DNA of 64,000 nucleotides from Brasenia schreberi (lineage: Eukaryota > Streptophyta > Magnoliopsida > Nymphaeales > Cabombaceae), in the NCBI GenBank assembly GCA_036023115.1, contig JAYKKT010000059.1:9249001-9313000 (forward strand), given 5' to 3'. Made by a program: the position numbers and the translations under genes. The notes beneath the pieces were generated by a model. That model did no database searches, was not told where the DNA came from, and saw nothing but the letters and a program-made list of their open reading frames with translations. Numbering within the stretch: position 1 is the first letter of the stretch; each line of letters opens with the position of its first letter. This document shows, piece by piece, positions 25,466-33,542 of this stretch.

Positions 25466-25905
25466 GTAATAACACACCTGACGCCTTGATTGCACCAATG
25501 CTCGATGATATCCTTCGAAGCCCCTTCTCCAAAAACCAAAGAGAATAACCTCTCAGCTTCTTCCGGCGGCAACTCCTCCCCCTCGCCTCCACCGGCAGGC
25601 GGCTTCGCTACTGCGGCAATCTTCTCCGGCGTTCCCAGGACCGACGACCGCGCCGGAGATACCGATCCTGAAACCTGCTGCGCCGATCCCGAGGCGACAC
25701 TCCGTCCCATCGTGATCCTCTTCTCGGCAGCTGCCGCAAGAGTCTCCCGCTGTAGCCGCCGGATTCTCGCCTCCGACGATTCCTCGGTATCCGCTACAAG
25801 GGCTATCTCCCTCGGTTTGCTCCTCTTGGGATCCGGCGCGTGCTGTAGACTCATTCTGAGCGCCATCTGCAGATCCTCGTCATCGTGATCGGCCAAGCTT
25901 TTCAT
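6367..25905 (-). CDS. MINDY-3/4-type deubiquitinase gene (seven exons)
   Basis: Coding exons in order are 25905-25478, 18979-18901, 17737-17583, 12654-12528, 12444-12259, 11921-11850 and 7185-6367. All six introns are GT-AG and the phases join without a stop to 1866 nt, or 621 residues. Known for the family: MINDY enzymes are cysteine deubiquitinases that prefer K48-linked polyubiquitin. Seen: a ubiquitin-interacting motif [13 protein letters not shown] at about residues 9-21; the catalytic Cys162 in [11 protein letters not shown]; the catalytic His419 in [10 protein letters not shown]; a degenerate EF-hand-like [12 protein letters not shown] as in MINDY-3; and a C-terminus FDLYHFNG...CIRTRW as in MINDY-4. 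The gene therefore mixes features of the two animal paralogues. Introns 1, 3 and 6 (6.5, 4.9 and 4.7 kb) are swollen by transposons, yet all exons are open, so the gene is probably functional. Untranslated ends are not defined. Confidence 0.93.
7606..10815 (+). mobile_element. hAT DNA transposon, complete ends, broken ORF
   Basis: The element starts CAGTGTT and ends AACACTG. It is flanked on both sides by the perfect 8-bp duplication attaaaag (7598-7605 and 10816-10823), as expected for hAT transposition. Both subterminal regions are packed with copies of gtatcg/cgatac, a likely transposase-binding array. The left end also has the palindrome ggccagggtccctggcc (7687-7703) and a 10-bp-stem hairpin (7709-7734). 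It lies inside intron 6 of the MINDY gene, in the opposite orientation to it. The perfect duplication suggests a fairly recent insertion, although the transposase frame now has stops. Confidence 0.93.
8069..10552 (+). pseudogene. hAT transposase (BED, DUF659, dimerisation), disrupted
   Basis: The ATG at 8069 opens [12 protein letters not shown] follows at 8120, then a BED zinc finger with CLFC and RLKHHLAG spacing. At 8712-9248 is a DUF659 block with [16 protein letters not shown] and [12 protein letters not shown], the region holding part of the hAT catalytic core. After a stop at 9246 the same frame continues to 9635. The C-terminal dimerisation domain is at 9961-10185 ([20 protein letters not shown]). 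An acidic tail reaches about 10552. The segments around 9900-9975 and 10186-10274 look like introns, because an acceptor-like tttctacag precedes the domain. The several in-frame stops mean that no functional protein is made by simple reading. Confidence 0.85.
10879..11069 (-). mobile_element. RTE LINE 3' fragment, 5'-truncated
   Basis: The reverse complement matches the last roughly 190 bp of the longer copies, from the LESIKR-type coding end through the (GTT)n tail. Candidate 7-bp duplications gtactac occur at 10872-10878 and 11070-11076. The copy sits in intron 6 of the MINDY gene, 63 bp past the hAT element. Confidence 0.75.
11773..11815 (-). mobile_element. RTE LINE, 43-bp stub
   Basis: Only 43 bp of RTE 3' end (caacaacaactaagcctttt and following) are present. 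They are flanked by the perfect 17-bp duplications aactatctcatattgta at 11756-11772 and 11816-11832. It is one of the shortest clear LINE insertions one could recognise. Exon 6 of the MINDY gene ends at 11850, so the insert lies 17-34 bases beyond that splice donor. Confidence 0.88.
11850..11921 (-). CDS. MINDY exon 6
   Basis: The exon is 24 codons with acceptor TTGTTGCAG|GAG and donor CACAG|GTATGT. It encodes [20 protein letters not shown], a hallmark stretch that leads into [10 protein letters not shown] of exon 7. A tiny RTE insertion lies about 17-34 bp beyond its donor. Confidence 0.93.
12259..12444 (-). CDS. MINDY exon 5
   Basis: The exon is 62 codons, both ends in phase 0, with acceptor CTGCAG|GTG and donor CTG|GTATGC. 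It contains [16 protein letters not shown], the conserved hydrophobic segment of the MINDY-3/4 catalytic core. The intron separating it from exon 4 is only 83 bp. Confidence 0.92.
12528..12654 (-). CDS. MINDY exon 4
   Basis: The acceptor is AATAATCAG|A and the donor GAG|GTGAAA. The first base completes the Arg codon left open by exon 3. The 42 codons that follow give [14 protein letters not shown] and KKAIVATL, matching the conserved helix after the catalytic cysteine region. Confidence 0.9.
13724..13891. repeat. 84-bp tandem duplication
   Basis: Two head-to-tail copies begin with cacgctagatgccagaagag at 13724 and 13808. They differ at one noticeable position (a/c) and lie inside intron 3 of the MINDY gene. 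The near identity implies a recent duplication. Confidence 0.9.
14040..16105 (-). mobile_element. RTE LINE, 5'-truncated, about 2.1 kb
   Basis: The 3' (AAC)n end is at 14040. The truncated 5' end abuts the second copy of a 15-bp target duplication actaagtgattYatt (14025-14039 and 16106-16120, one mismatch). The coding remains on the minus strand include a basic linker (about 15527-15898) and reverse transcriptase blocks (15104-15478: [29 protein letters not shown]). The catalytic FADD region near 14830 and the C-terminal part are interrupted by stops and frameshifts. It lies in intron 3 of the MINDY gene, in the same transcriptional direction. Confidence 0.9.
16121..18900. other. MINDY introns 3 and 2 outside repeats
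   Basis: Apart from exon 3 (17583-17737) I see no coding signal here. A pair of 35-bp direct repeats (tcaggcatcYaacMcatcaa and following) starts near 18399 and 18494. The short plus-strand frames at 16680-16916 and 18292-18528 have no recognisable family signature. Confidence 0.5.
17583..17737 (-). CDS. MINDY exon 3
   Basis: The acceptor is TTTCATGCAG|GCT and the donor ACTAG|GTGATT. It encodes AFVLKYLLF directly after the catalytic [11 protein letters not shown], exactly as in family members, then a less conserved 42-residue stretch. It ends with two bases of an Arg codon completed by exon 4. Confidence 0.92.
18901..18979 (-). CDS. MINDY exon 2 (catalytic cysteine)
   Basis: The acceptor is TTTTGTAG|G and the donor CAG|GTGGAC. 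The 79 bases encode the end of the split Arg codon and then 26 residues, [12 protein letters not shown] followed by [14 protein letters not shown]. The Cys of GGPCG is the family's nucleophile. The exon is too short and in the wrong frame to show in the long open frame that overlaps it. Confidence 0.93.
19071..20740 (-). mobile_element. Ty1/copia relic: 3' LTR, RNase H and RT remnants
   Basis: On the minus strand a polypurine tract (AAGTTTAAGGGAGAG, 19480-19466) precedes an LTR starting TGTTAACA at 19465. The LTR has a TATA-like CTATAAATA near 19255 and probably ends near 19071. Upstream of it (higher coordinates) are RNase H remnants (about 19556-19831, with CDHKSAM and [17 protein letters not shown]). 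Reverse transcriptase remnants follow (about 20373-20740, with the [10 protein letters not shown] catalytic block) and are split among frames. The 5' half is missing, because an RTE copy begins where the copia sequence stops. The relic lies in intron 1 of the MINDY gene. Confidence 0.8.
20741..23308 (+). mobile_element. RTE LINE, 5'-truncated, about 2.6 kb
   Basis: The copy starts inside the endonuclease domain and ends in a (GTT)n-type tail after ccgaccccatctagtatggg. Open pieces are the endonuclease C-terminal half (20741-21395, with [10 protein letters not shown] and [11 protein letters not shown]), the linker, and reverse transcriptase blocks (21811-22617, including [15 protein letters not shown] and the catalytic [13 protein letters not shown]). 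The C-terminal region follows at 22689-23279 ([17 protein letters not shown]). About seven stops or shifts break the single long frame expected for an RTE protein. It is the best-preserved RTE copy in the window and interrupts the copia relic on its left. Confidence 0.92.
23398..23690 (+). pseudogene. hAT transposase C-terminal tail, relic
   Basis: After an acceptor-like tttttatag the frame reads [20 protein letters not shown], then an acidic stretch ending [16 protein letters not shown]. The layout (intron, basic block, acidic DPDYN tail) parallels the end of the hAT transposase at 10275-10552. No hAT ends were found around it, so it is probably a deletion remnant cut off by the RTE insertion on its left. 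Confidence 0.5.
23763..24066 (+). repeat. probable 5' LTR of a copia-like retroelement
   Basis: The sequence ends ...tttaca immediately before a Met-tRNA-type primer-binding site. Candidate LTR starts are tgttaact at 23763 and tgttcctc at 23818. A matching 3' LTR was not found before exon 1 of the MINDY gene, so the assignment rests on the primer-binding site and position. Confidence 0.45.
24067..24080 (+). other. copia primer-binding site
   Basis: tggtatcagagcca is complementary to the 3' end of the initiator methionine tRNA, the standard primer of plant copia elements. It marks the LTR boundary at 24066 and the plus orientation of this retroelement. Confidence 0.75.
24158..24470 (+). pseudogene. 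captured thymidylate kinase N-terminal fragment
   Basis: An open frame from 24158 runs to GALIVLEG. It meets a TAG at 24341-24343 exactly where the family has a hydrophobic residue, then continues in the same frame as [16 protein letters not shown] and [15 protein letters not shown]. This is the P-loop and following strand of plant thymidylate kinase (dTMP + ATP to dTDP + ADP). The rest of the enzyme (LID and catalytic Arg regions) is absent. No intron is visible within the piece. It lies directly downstream of an LTR and primer-binding site, so the simplest reading is cDNA capture by a retroelement. It is non-functional because of the stop and the truncation. Confidence 0.68.
24553..24830. 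repeat. 139-bp tandem duplication
   Basis: Two adjacent copies start taagggaggtcaattggccg at 24553 and 24692 and are almost identical. One difference is acgggtgatg against acggatgatg. They lie in the same retroelement-like segment as the thymidylate kinase fragment. Confidence 0.92.
25401..25464. repeat. (GA)n microsatellite beside the exon 1 donor
   Basis: About 32 GA units. On the transcribed (minus) strand it reads as a pure CT run that begins 13 bases after the exon 1 splice donor at 25478. Confidence 0.98.
25478..25905 (-). CDS. MINDY exon 1 (start, UIM)
   Basis: The start ATG is at 25905-25903, giving [21 protein letters not shown], a textbook ubiquitin-interacting motif. A low-complexity Ala/Ser/Pro linker follows, then [17 protein letters not shown] and WCNQG, which lead into the catalytic domain. 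The donor reads GTCAG|GTGTGT and leaves two bases (AG) that complete an Arg codon with exon 2. The exon is clearly GC-richer than its surroundings. A long GA/CT microsatellite begins only 13 bp into the intron. Confidence 0.92.
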
Positions 25906-26738
25906 GGATCCGCTAGGGCACTCAAATTGTGGTTAGGGTTCCCGGATGATACAAAATTGGGAGAGGAAGACGCCGGAAGAGGAAAAAAGCATCGCCTTTC
26001 CGCGTGCAACGGTCTGGATGGATATGGCCGGAGGCCGATCGGACGGATCGACGACGCAAAGATGTGACGATAGGGAGGGATCATCAGAGAGGGAGAGCCT
26101 CCCGACCGAAAGGGGGACGAAAAACTTTTGTTAGTTTTCTTTCTTCATTTCTGTATTATCAAAGGCGGTAGAACTTGCAAGCCATCATGGAACAGTGAAA
26201 GAGTTTCTGAAAACACCCTCTAACTTGTCCATTATTCGCATAGCATTCAACGTTTTCCTCGCCTTTTAGAAGTATTTTCACAAACACCCTTAAACCTATC
26301 TATTTGTCAAGTGCTTCTGTTGTTTATTGAATATTATCACTACTGATTGCAACTTATTCGGATGTCGACACTCAGAGCGTCAGCTCACCGGTCAGGGATC
26401 TTTGACTCGCGTGATGCAACTCTACAGTTCGATTCCCATGTGTTCTTAACCAGCTTTGGCTTCTCCTACAAATATATATTTTCACTTATATATACATATA
26501 ATATGTATATGTTTATATATATCTATATATTTATATGTATGTATTATATAAAAAAGTGACAATTACGAAATATCTTTGAGTGTATAATCTTGTACAAACA
26601 TTATATATCCTAGTAATGTATATATATATATATATAGAAAAGTAGTAAATGTGTAATATCTTTCAATGTATAATGTTACACAAACATCTTATTATTCGAT
26701 GTTTAATATCAATGGTGAAATTTTGAATTAAATGTAAC
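25906..26738 (-). promoter_or_regulatory. upstream region of the MINDY gene
   Basis: This stretch lies immediately upstream of the start codon. The first 200 bases are GC-rich like exon 1 and are probably 5' untranslated sequence and core promoter. Beyond about 26460 the sequence turns AT-rich. No single TATA box or start site can be chosen by eye. The RTE insertion at 26752 sets its outer limit. Confidence 0.4.
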
Positions 26739-26751
26739 AATGTATTTTGCT

Positions 26752-26972
26752 GATCAAAAGAAGAATCTGTAAGAAGGTTAGAAAAACTAATTTTGGAAAG
26801 TATTAAAAGAGGTAGAGGACGACCACAAAAGTGTTGGAAAGAAACAATAAAGAATGATCTAGCTTATTGGGAGTTAACTGCTAACATGGCACACGATAGG
26901 GATCTGTGGAAACAAAGATTCCATGTAGTCGACCCCGTCTAGTATGGGAAAAGGCTTAGTTGTTGTTGTTGT
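26752..26972 (+). mobile_element. RTE LINE 3' end, 221 bp
   Basis: It matches the last 220 bp of the longer RTE copies from gaagaatctgtaagaaggt through the (GTT)n tail. It is flanked by 13-bp duplications aaYgtattttgct (26739-26751 and 26973-26985) with one mismatch. It lies about 850 bp upstream of the MINDY start codon. Confidence 0.88.
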
Positions 26973-28047
26973 AACGTATTTTGCTACTTTATCACGTGCA
27001 TTAAATGCAAAGTTATTCAAATCTCCACTATTTATCTCCAATATCGAATTGAGGAAATGCTTTAGTAAGTTCAAGATAATACTATGCATCTACTACTCCC
27101 CCTTCTCTTAGACAATCTATATGCACATGCCTCAAATCTACTTTATCATCTTCACATTTCGATCTTTGAAATGAATGACTATTGTCATAAAGCAAAGATA
27201 TTTAATGCATTTTTTTATTAAAATCTCCATTGATTGTGTTATTTGAATGGTGTAGATGTTTGTATGAGTTTGAGATGGATAAATGTGTTTTATGAACCTT
27301 GTCTCTAACACTAAAGATCGTTTACAACTTTTCCTATATATACACATATCTATCTTACATAAAGAGACTTAGTTTCTCATTCAGGATAACAGTGGGAAAC
27401 TTGAAGTAGGATGAGCTACAATCTTTTTCGTACAATGAGAGACCGAAACCTAACGCGCATCGAACTCAAGACCTTTGACTTTTGATTGTGCTTAGAGTTC
27501 GATTTGGATTGAAATTGAAAGGTGCATACCAAGATCCAAATCCACGTATAGTTTGATCCAACTCTTTACATTATTCCATCAATGGCGTTCCGATTTAATC
27601 AGATTTAGATCTTGGCAACAATGTCCAAAACCCCAAATGCTTTTCTCACGTTGCAAGTGCTTTGTTTAGAAGTAAGACTGACCTTGCTTAAGAGAAACAA
27701 GTGTCCGACTATATAAATCAAAAGGCACGTTGGTGTACAAAAGGCACTTAGAACCTCCTCTTATGTTCCTTTTTGTGTGTCTCGTATATGTTAACAAGAC
27801 CAAGTTGCAAAGATGCACTCACCTTAATTTATATTGGTTAATGCAATTAGTTGTATATATGTAGTGATTGGATTGTACTTACACTAACACCCATTCACTC
27901 ATGTTTTTGGTGGTACGAATGTAATAAAAGTATTTTTTATATTTAAAAAAAATTAAAATTATACTAATACAATTCTAAAGCAATAGATAGGTTTGAGTGA
28001 ATAAGTGAATAGATAAGTCCGGACAAGGTTTAGTTTTTCTCTCTCCA

Positions 28048-28164
<117 letters not shown>

Positions 28165-28689
28165 TACACATACACCGATGTATTAGATGGATGTACCTGT
28201 CCTAAAAGTGATATGACTTATTAATGTTTATGAAAGAATATTCATCTTATTATTTTTGTCAAATAATTGGGTATCTTGTCCCATACCCAATGGAATCAGT
28301 TTCGGGTTCAGGTATTCACTTCCCAGCCCTGTTTGGGTGGGGTCGGGTCATTATTGTCATCCTTATTCTCTCCGATCTTATTCTCCAAGCTCATCCCAGT
28401 ATAAGCTGCGCTCGCCTTGGGTGAGTAAACGAATTGAGCCGCGGGCAGGGCTTGTTCAGGCTTTTAGCCAAAAATTCCTTTGAGAATGGTAAGAGGAAAA
28501 ACGCCGTTTTTCGAGAAATAAAGAAAATTCCTGTATATGGATCAACCAAACGAACCAAAGCCAAAGCAGAACAAGGATCTCTGTTTCCCAGACACCCTCT
28601 CTCTTTGTGCCAACAAAATCAAAGATCTGGTTTTCGTTATCGGATCTATGGAAGATCCAAAATCCGTGAAATAAGGAGCGAAGTTCCTG

Positions 28690-28692
<3 letters not shown>

Positions 28693-28768
<76 letters not shown>
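28693..28768. repeat. (AT)n microsatellite
   Basis: About 38 uninterrupted AT units, 530 bp from the previous TA run. Confidence 0.98.
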
Positions 28769-28771
<3 letters not shown>

Positions 28772-28927
28772 ATTTTTGGGTTGAAGGTTTCTCAATGCGA
28801 GCATAGCTACCAAAATATAATGTGCTTGGGTGTCATCATGGTTTTCGATTACCAGTTTGTGCTCGAGTGCATTAGTCATATTCTGAATTTATGACTTGCC
28901 CAAAATTACCTTTCCACGATGGTGACC

Positions 28928-29050
28928 ATTTTACATTAGCTCAACAGCAGGGAACTTTAGCGCTGTTGCTGCTGGTGGGGAGTTCGATTCTGAGAGGGTG
29001 CATTGGTTACGCTTCGTCCTCCTCTTGTAACCCCCAAAAAACAGAAGTTT
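28928..29050 (+). repeat. SINE-like module with tRNA-type boxes
   Basis: It contains tagctcaacagcaggg (A-box-like), ggtggggagttcgattctga (B-box-like), then gggtgcat and ctcctcttgtaaccc. The block order matches 5076-5190 and 29812-29925 on the opposite strand. Boundaries are approximate. Confidence 0.42.
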
Positions 29051-29811
29051 CTCTTAAACATATTTATGGTAGGAGAAATTGTTGCCTTGTTTTAGTGGAT
29101 CTTCAAAATTAGATCCAGTGTGGATTCACCTTTCTATCTATGGAGGGACTCATTCATGCAACAGACGCAATCTTTAATATGAATTACTCTCTTTTGGGAA
29201 TGCAATCAGTGTTCAGACAATTGACGATGGGAAGCATCAATCTGAACTTGGATCTTCGTGTATGGACCAGTGCCCCAACAAGCGTGGTGGTTCTGCTGCT
29301 ATGGATGGCAATCAGGCGGGGTAAGGCTCCATCTGGATCTGACCCACACTAATGACAACCCGCTCTGTCCCACCCCACGGGTCTCAAGCTTGACAAGTCG
29401 GGCCTGCCTGCATGAAAGGGTTATCCCAACCTGACCGGCTGCGGGTTGGTTCTCAACCTTGGGAATCTGCCCCATATAGGGTCGGATCATGTTAGGCCCA
29501 TGGGTCGGGTATGGATTGCCATCTCCTACTTGCTTCTGGCTGATTACATGAGTACCACCAGCAACAGATTAAGATAACCTTCTATATATGGCTTTGGCCC
29601 CTTGTTTACCCAAAATAACATACGAATCTGAACACTGAAGGCTTACACTAATTTAACTAATCAGGCTAGCAATTTGACACTCTAAACATGTCATAATGCC
29701 AAATTAGTGAAGTGACTGCGATATTGGCGTTTGAAGTGTTCTCATCATAGAGTTAGTCCGAAGTGTTTTCTAGTTTGGTGTGGTAAGGACGGCCCAGATC
29801 CTGCCTGTCAT

Positions 29812-29925
29812 AACCCCAAACTTTGTACAATAAGAGGCCGAAGTCTAACACACATGCATGCCTTGAGAATCGAACTCGGTCACCTTCAACATAGGAGATG
29901 TAGAGCCCTGCCGCTGTGGGTGTGA
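29812..29925 (-). repeat. SINE-like module with tRNA-type B box
   Basis: On the minus strand it reads cggcagggctctac, then gtgaccgagttcgattctca, then gcatgtgtgttagacttcgg and cctcttattgtac. The order and spacing are the same as at 5076-5190. Confidence 0.42.
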
Positions 29926-30193
29926 TAGGGGTGATGTTTGTTGGTGGGCTGATGCCCTTCGGGTGACGCTGGGAGGTGAAGACACGCTCGGCTTGGGATG
30001 AAAGGAGGCTCCCGTTCGGTTGGTGCTGGAGGAGGGGAACGCCTGGCTGATGATGAGAAGAGAGGCCCGGCTGAAGCATGAGGGAGGTCCTTGGGAGGTC
30101 GCGGCTCTAGGCTCCTAGCGCCCGGCTGAAGAGGTCTCCTGCGCGGCAGTTGGCTGCACCCGGCTGGACTGGGCACCCGATGAAACACTCACT

Positions 30194-30196
<3 letters not shown>

Positions 30197-30233
<37 letters not shown>

Positions 30234-30256
30234 TGCACACACTCTCTCTCTCTCTG
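30197..30256. repeat. (CT)n microsatellite, interrupted
   Basis: Two CT runs (30197-30231 and about 30241-30256) separated by tcctgcacac. Confidence 0.95.
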
Positions 30257-32754
30257 GCTCAACCCACTCAACAAAGCAGGGCCCGGCCCTTAAGAAGGGC
30301 CTGGGCGGTTGTCCCAACCGCCCCTACTTTCAGATCTCGATCCACAATAGGATCTCGCACGACAACTGACCTCTATAAGAAAAGAGATGTTTGGATTTAT
30401 TTAGTTTTCTGATGAATAATTTAGGTAAGGGGAGTTGTCAATGGACCTCTTCAACCATATGCAGTCTATATTGTTATTTCTATGACAGCATATGCAAATT
30501 AGAAAAGGTTTAATCAAACTTAAAACTTGAGATTAAGGTGGCAATTTCGAGTTCTGGCCTGTTTTCACATTTTATCATTTTGTGTTCATCTCAAGGATAG
30601 GTCAAGCCAGCTTGATCATTTTCATGTCGCTTTGAGTGAACACGAACAAGGACTTTTTTGGGTTTTCAAAATGATCCATTTTTTCGTGTCTGTTTGGGTG
30701 GATACAATTTTTTGGGGTTATGTTTGTGATGGGCATTCCCACTTGAATTCACAACTTACCGCAAATATACATAGAACAATTTTACAAAAGAAACACCAAA
30801 ATATTTTTTTGTTCATCTCACGCAATATGGGTGTCGTAGCAATCTGTGGCTTGGGTGACATAATTGGCACCGGTAACAGTTAAAATTTATTTGCATTGAG
30901 AGAATTAAAATCCCTAGCTTTTTCACACTTGCATTCGGAACATTATTATTTGGGCAATCGGAAAATCCTGGAAGGATCATCCACTAGAATGGTCCCCTCC
31001 ATTTGTATATAGTCTGCAATTGAAGCTTCAAGATTTATTGTTATGCTAAAGATTCAACTGGAAAAAATACATTTTCAACTCAAATGAGAAAGATTTTAAA
31101 CTTTGAATGTAAATATACGATAATTTTAATTGAACTAGCGACCTCATGTTTGGCTAATTTAATTGAACTAGAAACCTCCATGTTTGGGTCCTCTTGCTCG
31201 TGTAAGACTAGATCCTGCACGAGCTTGGCTCGTTTAACAGTCCTACGTATACCATATTCATTTAAAGAATTTGTGAACTGAATGACGTTCTCCTCCATAG
31301 CCAGACAAAGAGACTTGATTCTCCTAAACGTCAAATTCTAAATGATTTGAGAAGCTGAAGAACACAAAGTACATATTTTCTTAATCAGATAAATACAATA
31401 AATCTGGAGAACGGTGATGGAGGCCTGATTCATGACATCAAGCTACATAATATTAAGTGGTTTTAATTCTTTTTGAGTCTTGAGCATTTCAAATGTTGAC
31501 CTTAGCCTTTTTTTGGAAACTAGGCGAAGGACCCCATCACTGAAACAACTTTTTAGGCTTGACATCAAGCTACATAATATGAATTGATTGAGCTAGACCA
31601 TCCACTCACACCTGACTTGATTTGGACCAGTTCCGTGTTTGGTTTGATCAGTTGTGCTTCAGATCCACTTAGGTCTGGATCCAACCTGCGTCATACCTAC
31701 ATTTCCTAGGGTTTTGAACATCGGTGTTTCTGTGTACAGGCCATGCACTATAACGAAGGCCTTCACGTCATTAGGAAGAGGTCCTACGTTTCAGGGAGTC
31801 TAGTGAGAGTCAGCGTCTGCATGCCGTGTAGTAGAGAGGGAGAACGATCGAAAATGCAACGTACCACCATCGTTATCTCCATTGCCATCAGGATTTCTCT
31901 CCATCCTGTTGTTGATTGCTTGAGCCCCTTGTGCGTGCGGAGTGCTGGTGAAAATAGAGAGAAAGAAGGCGAGAAACCAGAGCTGGCTGGGTGGATTCAG
32001 GCAGAATCCGTTCCCGCTTATCATATTTGAGTTCTGGCCGGAATTCCACAAAATCTGGTCGGTTGAAATTCATATGGTATCATGTTCCTTGCTTAATGTT
32101 CAACAAAGTTCAAATCTTTTCAAGGGAAACAAACGAGAGCTCCTGGCAGAGGCACAGATCTTCCTGTGGTTGCCAAAGATGGGCTCCATTCATCAGTCCT
32201 CCACAAGCACAAGAAAAATAGCAGATCAATACTTGAGAAACACCAAGGAAAGATCATAACATAGTTGATTCTTTTCTTTCTACGATGAGGGGTACTCTTC
32301 GAGGTAAAACCCGATTATTGACACAGCCACCGCACCTCTGTTTCCCTATCACCTAAGGCCAGAACAATGTGCAGGCAAAGGCCAAGGCGGAAATTTTGCC
32401 CCACTTGCAGACCCTCTCAAACATGAACTACCACTATGCTCGTTAAGTTGCCTCAAAGGTACCCTGCTTTCCTAAAATCATGCCATAGATTATTCATAGC
32501 TAAGAAAAATCAAAATCAAGCAATAGAATTTTAGAAACCAAATGACTTATAAAACATCAGGAAAATGGATGATCCACATCCACTTGTTGCAATCCATTAA
32601 TAGAGGACCAAAAGAAGAGCTGATAAATGAACAATAGATCCAAGATAAAAATGGATGCTATAAAAATAAAATGACTGACGCATCAATGGTAGGAGCAATG
32701 CATAATGGAGGATAGAGCTACATGATACTTGAAGCAAGTAATCATAAAATGCAT

Positions 32755-32848
32755 TTACAACAGGGAGGCTCCTAACACACACCCATGCACACACCAGGAA
32801 TCTAGTACCTGAAACGTGAGAGTCTAAGAGCCCTGCCATGAGTTAACG
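32755..32848 (-). repeat. SINE-like module, diverged
   Basis: On the minus strand it reads catggcagggctcttag, a diverged B-box region, then gcatgggtgtgtgttaggag and cctgttgta. This is the same order as the other modules, but the B box is more decayed. Confidence 0.35.
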
Positions 32849-33542
32849 CTCTTCATGCAAAACTCATGGGGTGTTAATACGCCCATGCGTGTGTTCTCTC
32901 GGAAACAAACATGTGGGCAAGCACATGTATTTACTTTCTACTTCCATGGCCAATTTGAAAGGAAAACTAACAAACAGAACCCATCAGATTCTCAAATTGA
33001 ACTTTTAAACAACTCCACTACTAGCAAAATGATGAAACCTTTTCTTATGGGCAAGACAGAAATAGTAGTCTGTATTCATCCACCTGGCGGCAACCATTCG
33101 TTGTAAACCGGATAGAACTTAATCATAGATCATGCACAACACTGATGGCACTTAATTGTAGACCCTTAACACTCTTACTGAGGATTGATGAGTCAAAACC
33201 AACATTGGCACAAACTTGTACAAGAGAACCTTGTAGAAAATGCAGTCATCAGTTAGAAGCTATCCGTGCACATGGTTGCCAGCCTCTTCTTAAATATGAA
33301 GATGAGAAAATATGAGATAAAATGATCATACCTGATACCCACAATGAAGAATAGAGATCTTCAAATTATCCAGCATCAATATTTGACAAGTTCCGTAGCT
33401 TCAAGAAGAGCTCATAAAGTTCTAGGACAAATCCAGTATAAAGGCCTCAGGCAGGTATTAGTTGGTGACTTTTTCCATAATAATTGGCATAGGTTCAGGC
33501 CAAACTTTGCATTATGCATATTATCTTCCCAACTATCCCCCC

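Noticed and set aside
25381..25592. Open frames rich in Ser-Leu repeats on the minus strand near exon 1
   Set aside because: They are translation of the (GA)n/(CT)n microsatellite in intron 1. The real exon ends at the donor at 25478.
28434..28879. Frames with long Tyr-Ile repeats
   Set aside because: They are translation of the (AT)n microsatellite at 28693-28768.
29299..30188. Pro/Arg-rich minus-strand frames
   Set aside because: The sequence is GC-rich, has no domain motif, overlaps a tRNA-like module and runs toward a CT microsatellite.
31743..32259. Three overlapping plus-strand frames of 76-105 codons
   Set aside because: No motif, no consistent splice sites and no bias toward one frame, so I left them out as genes.
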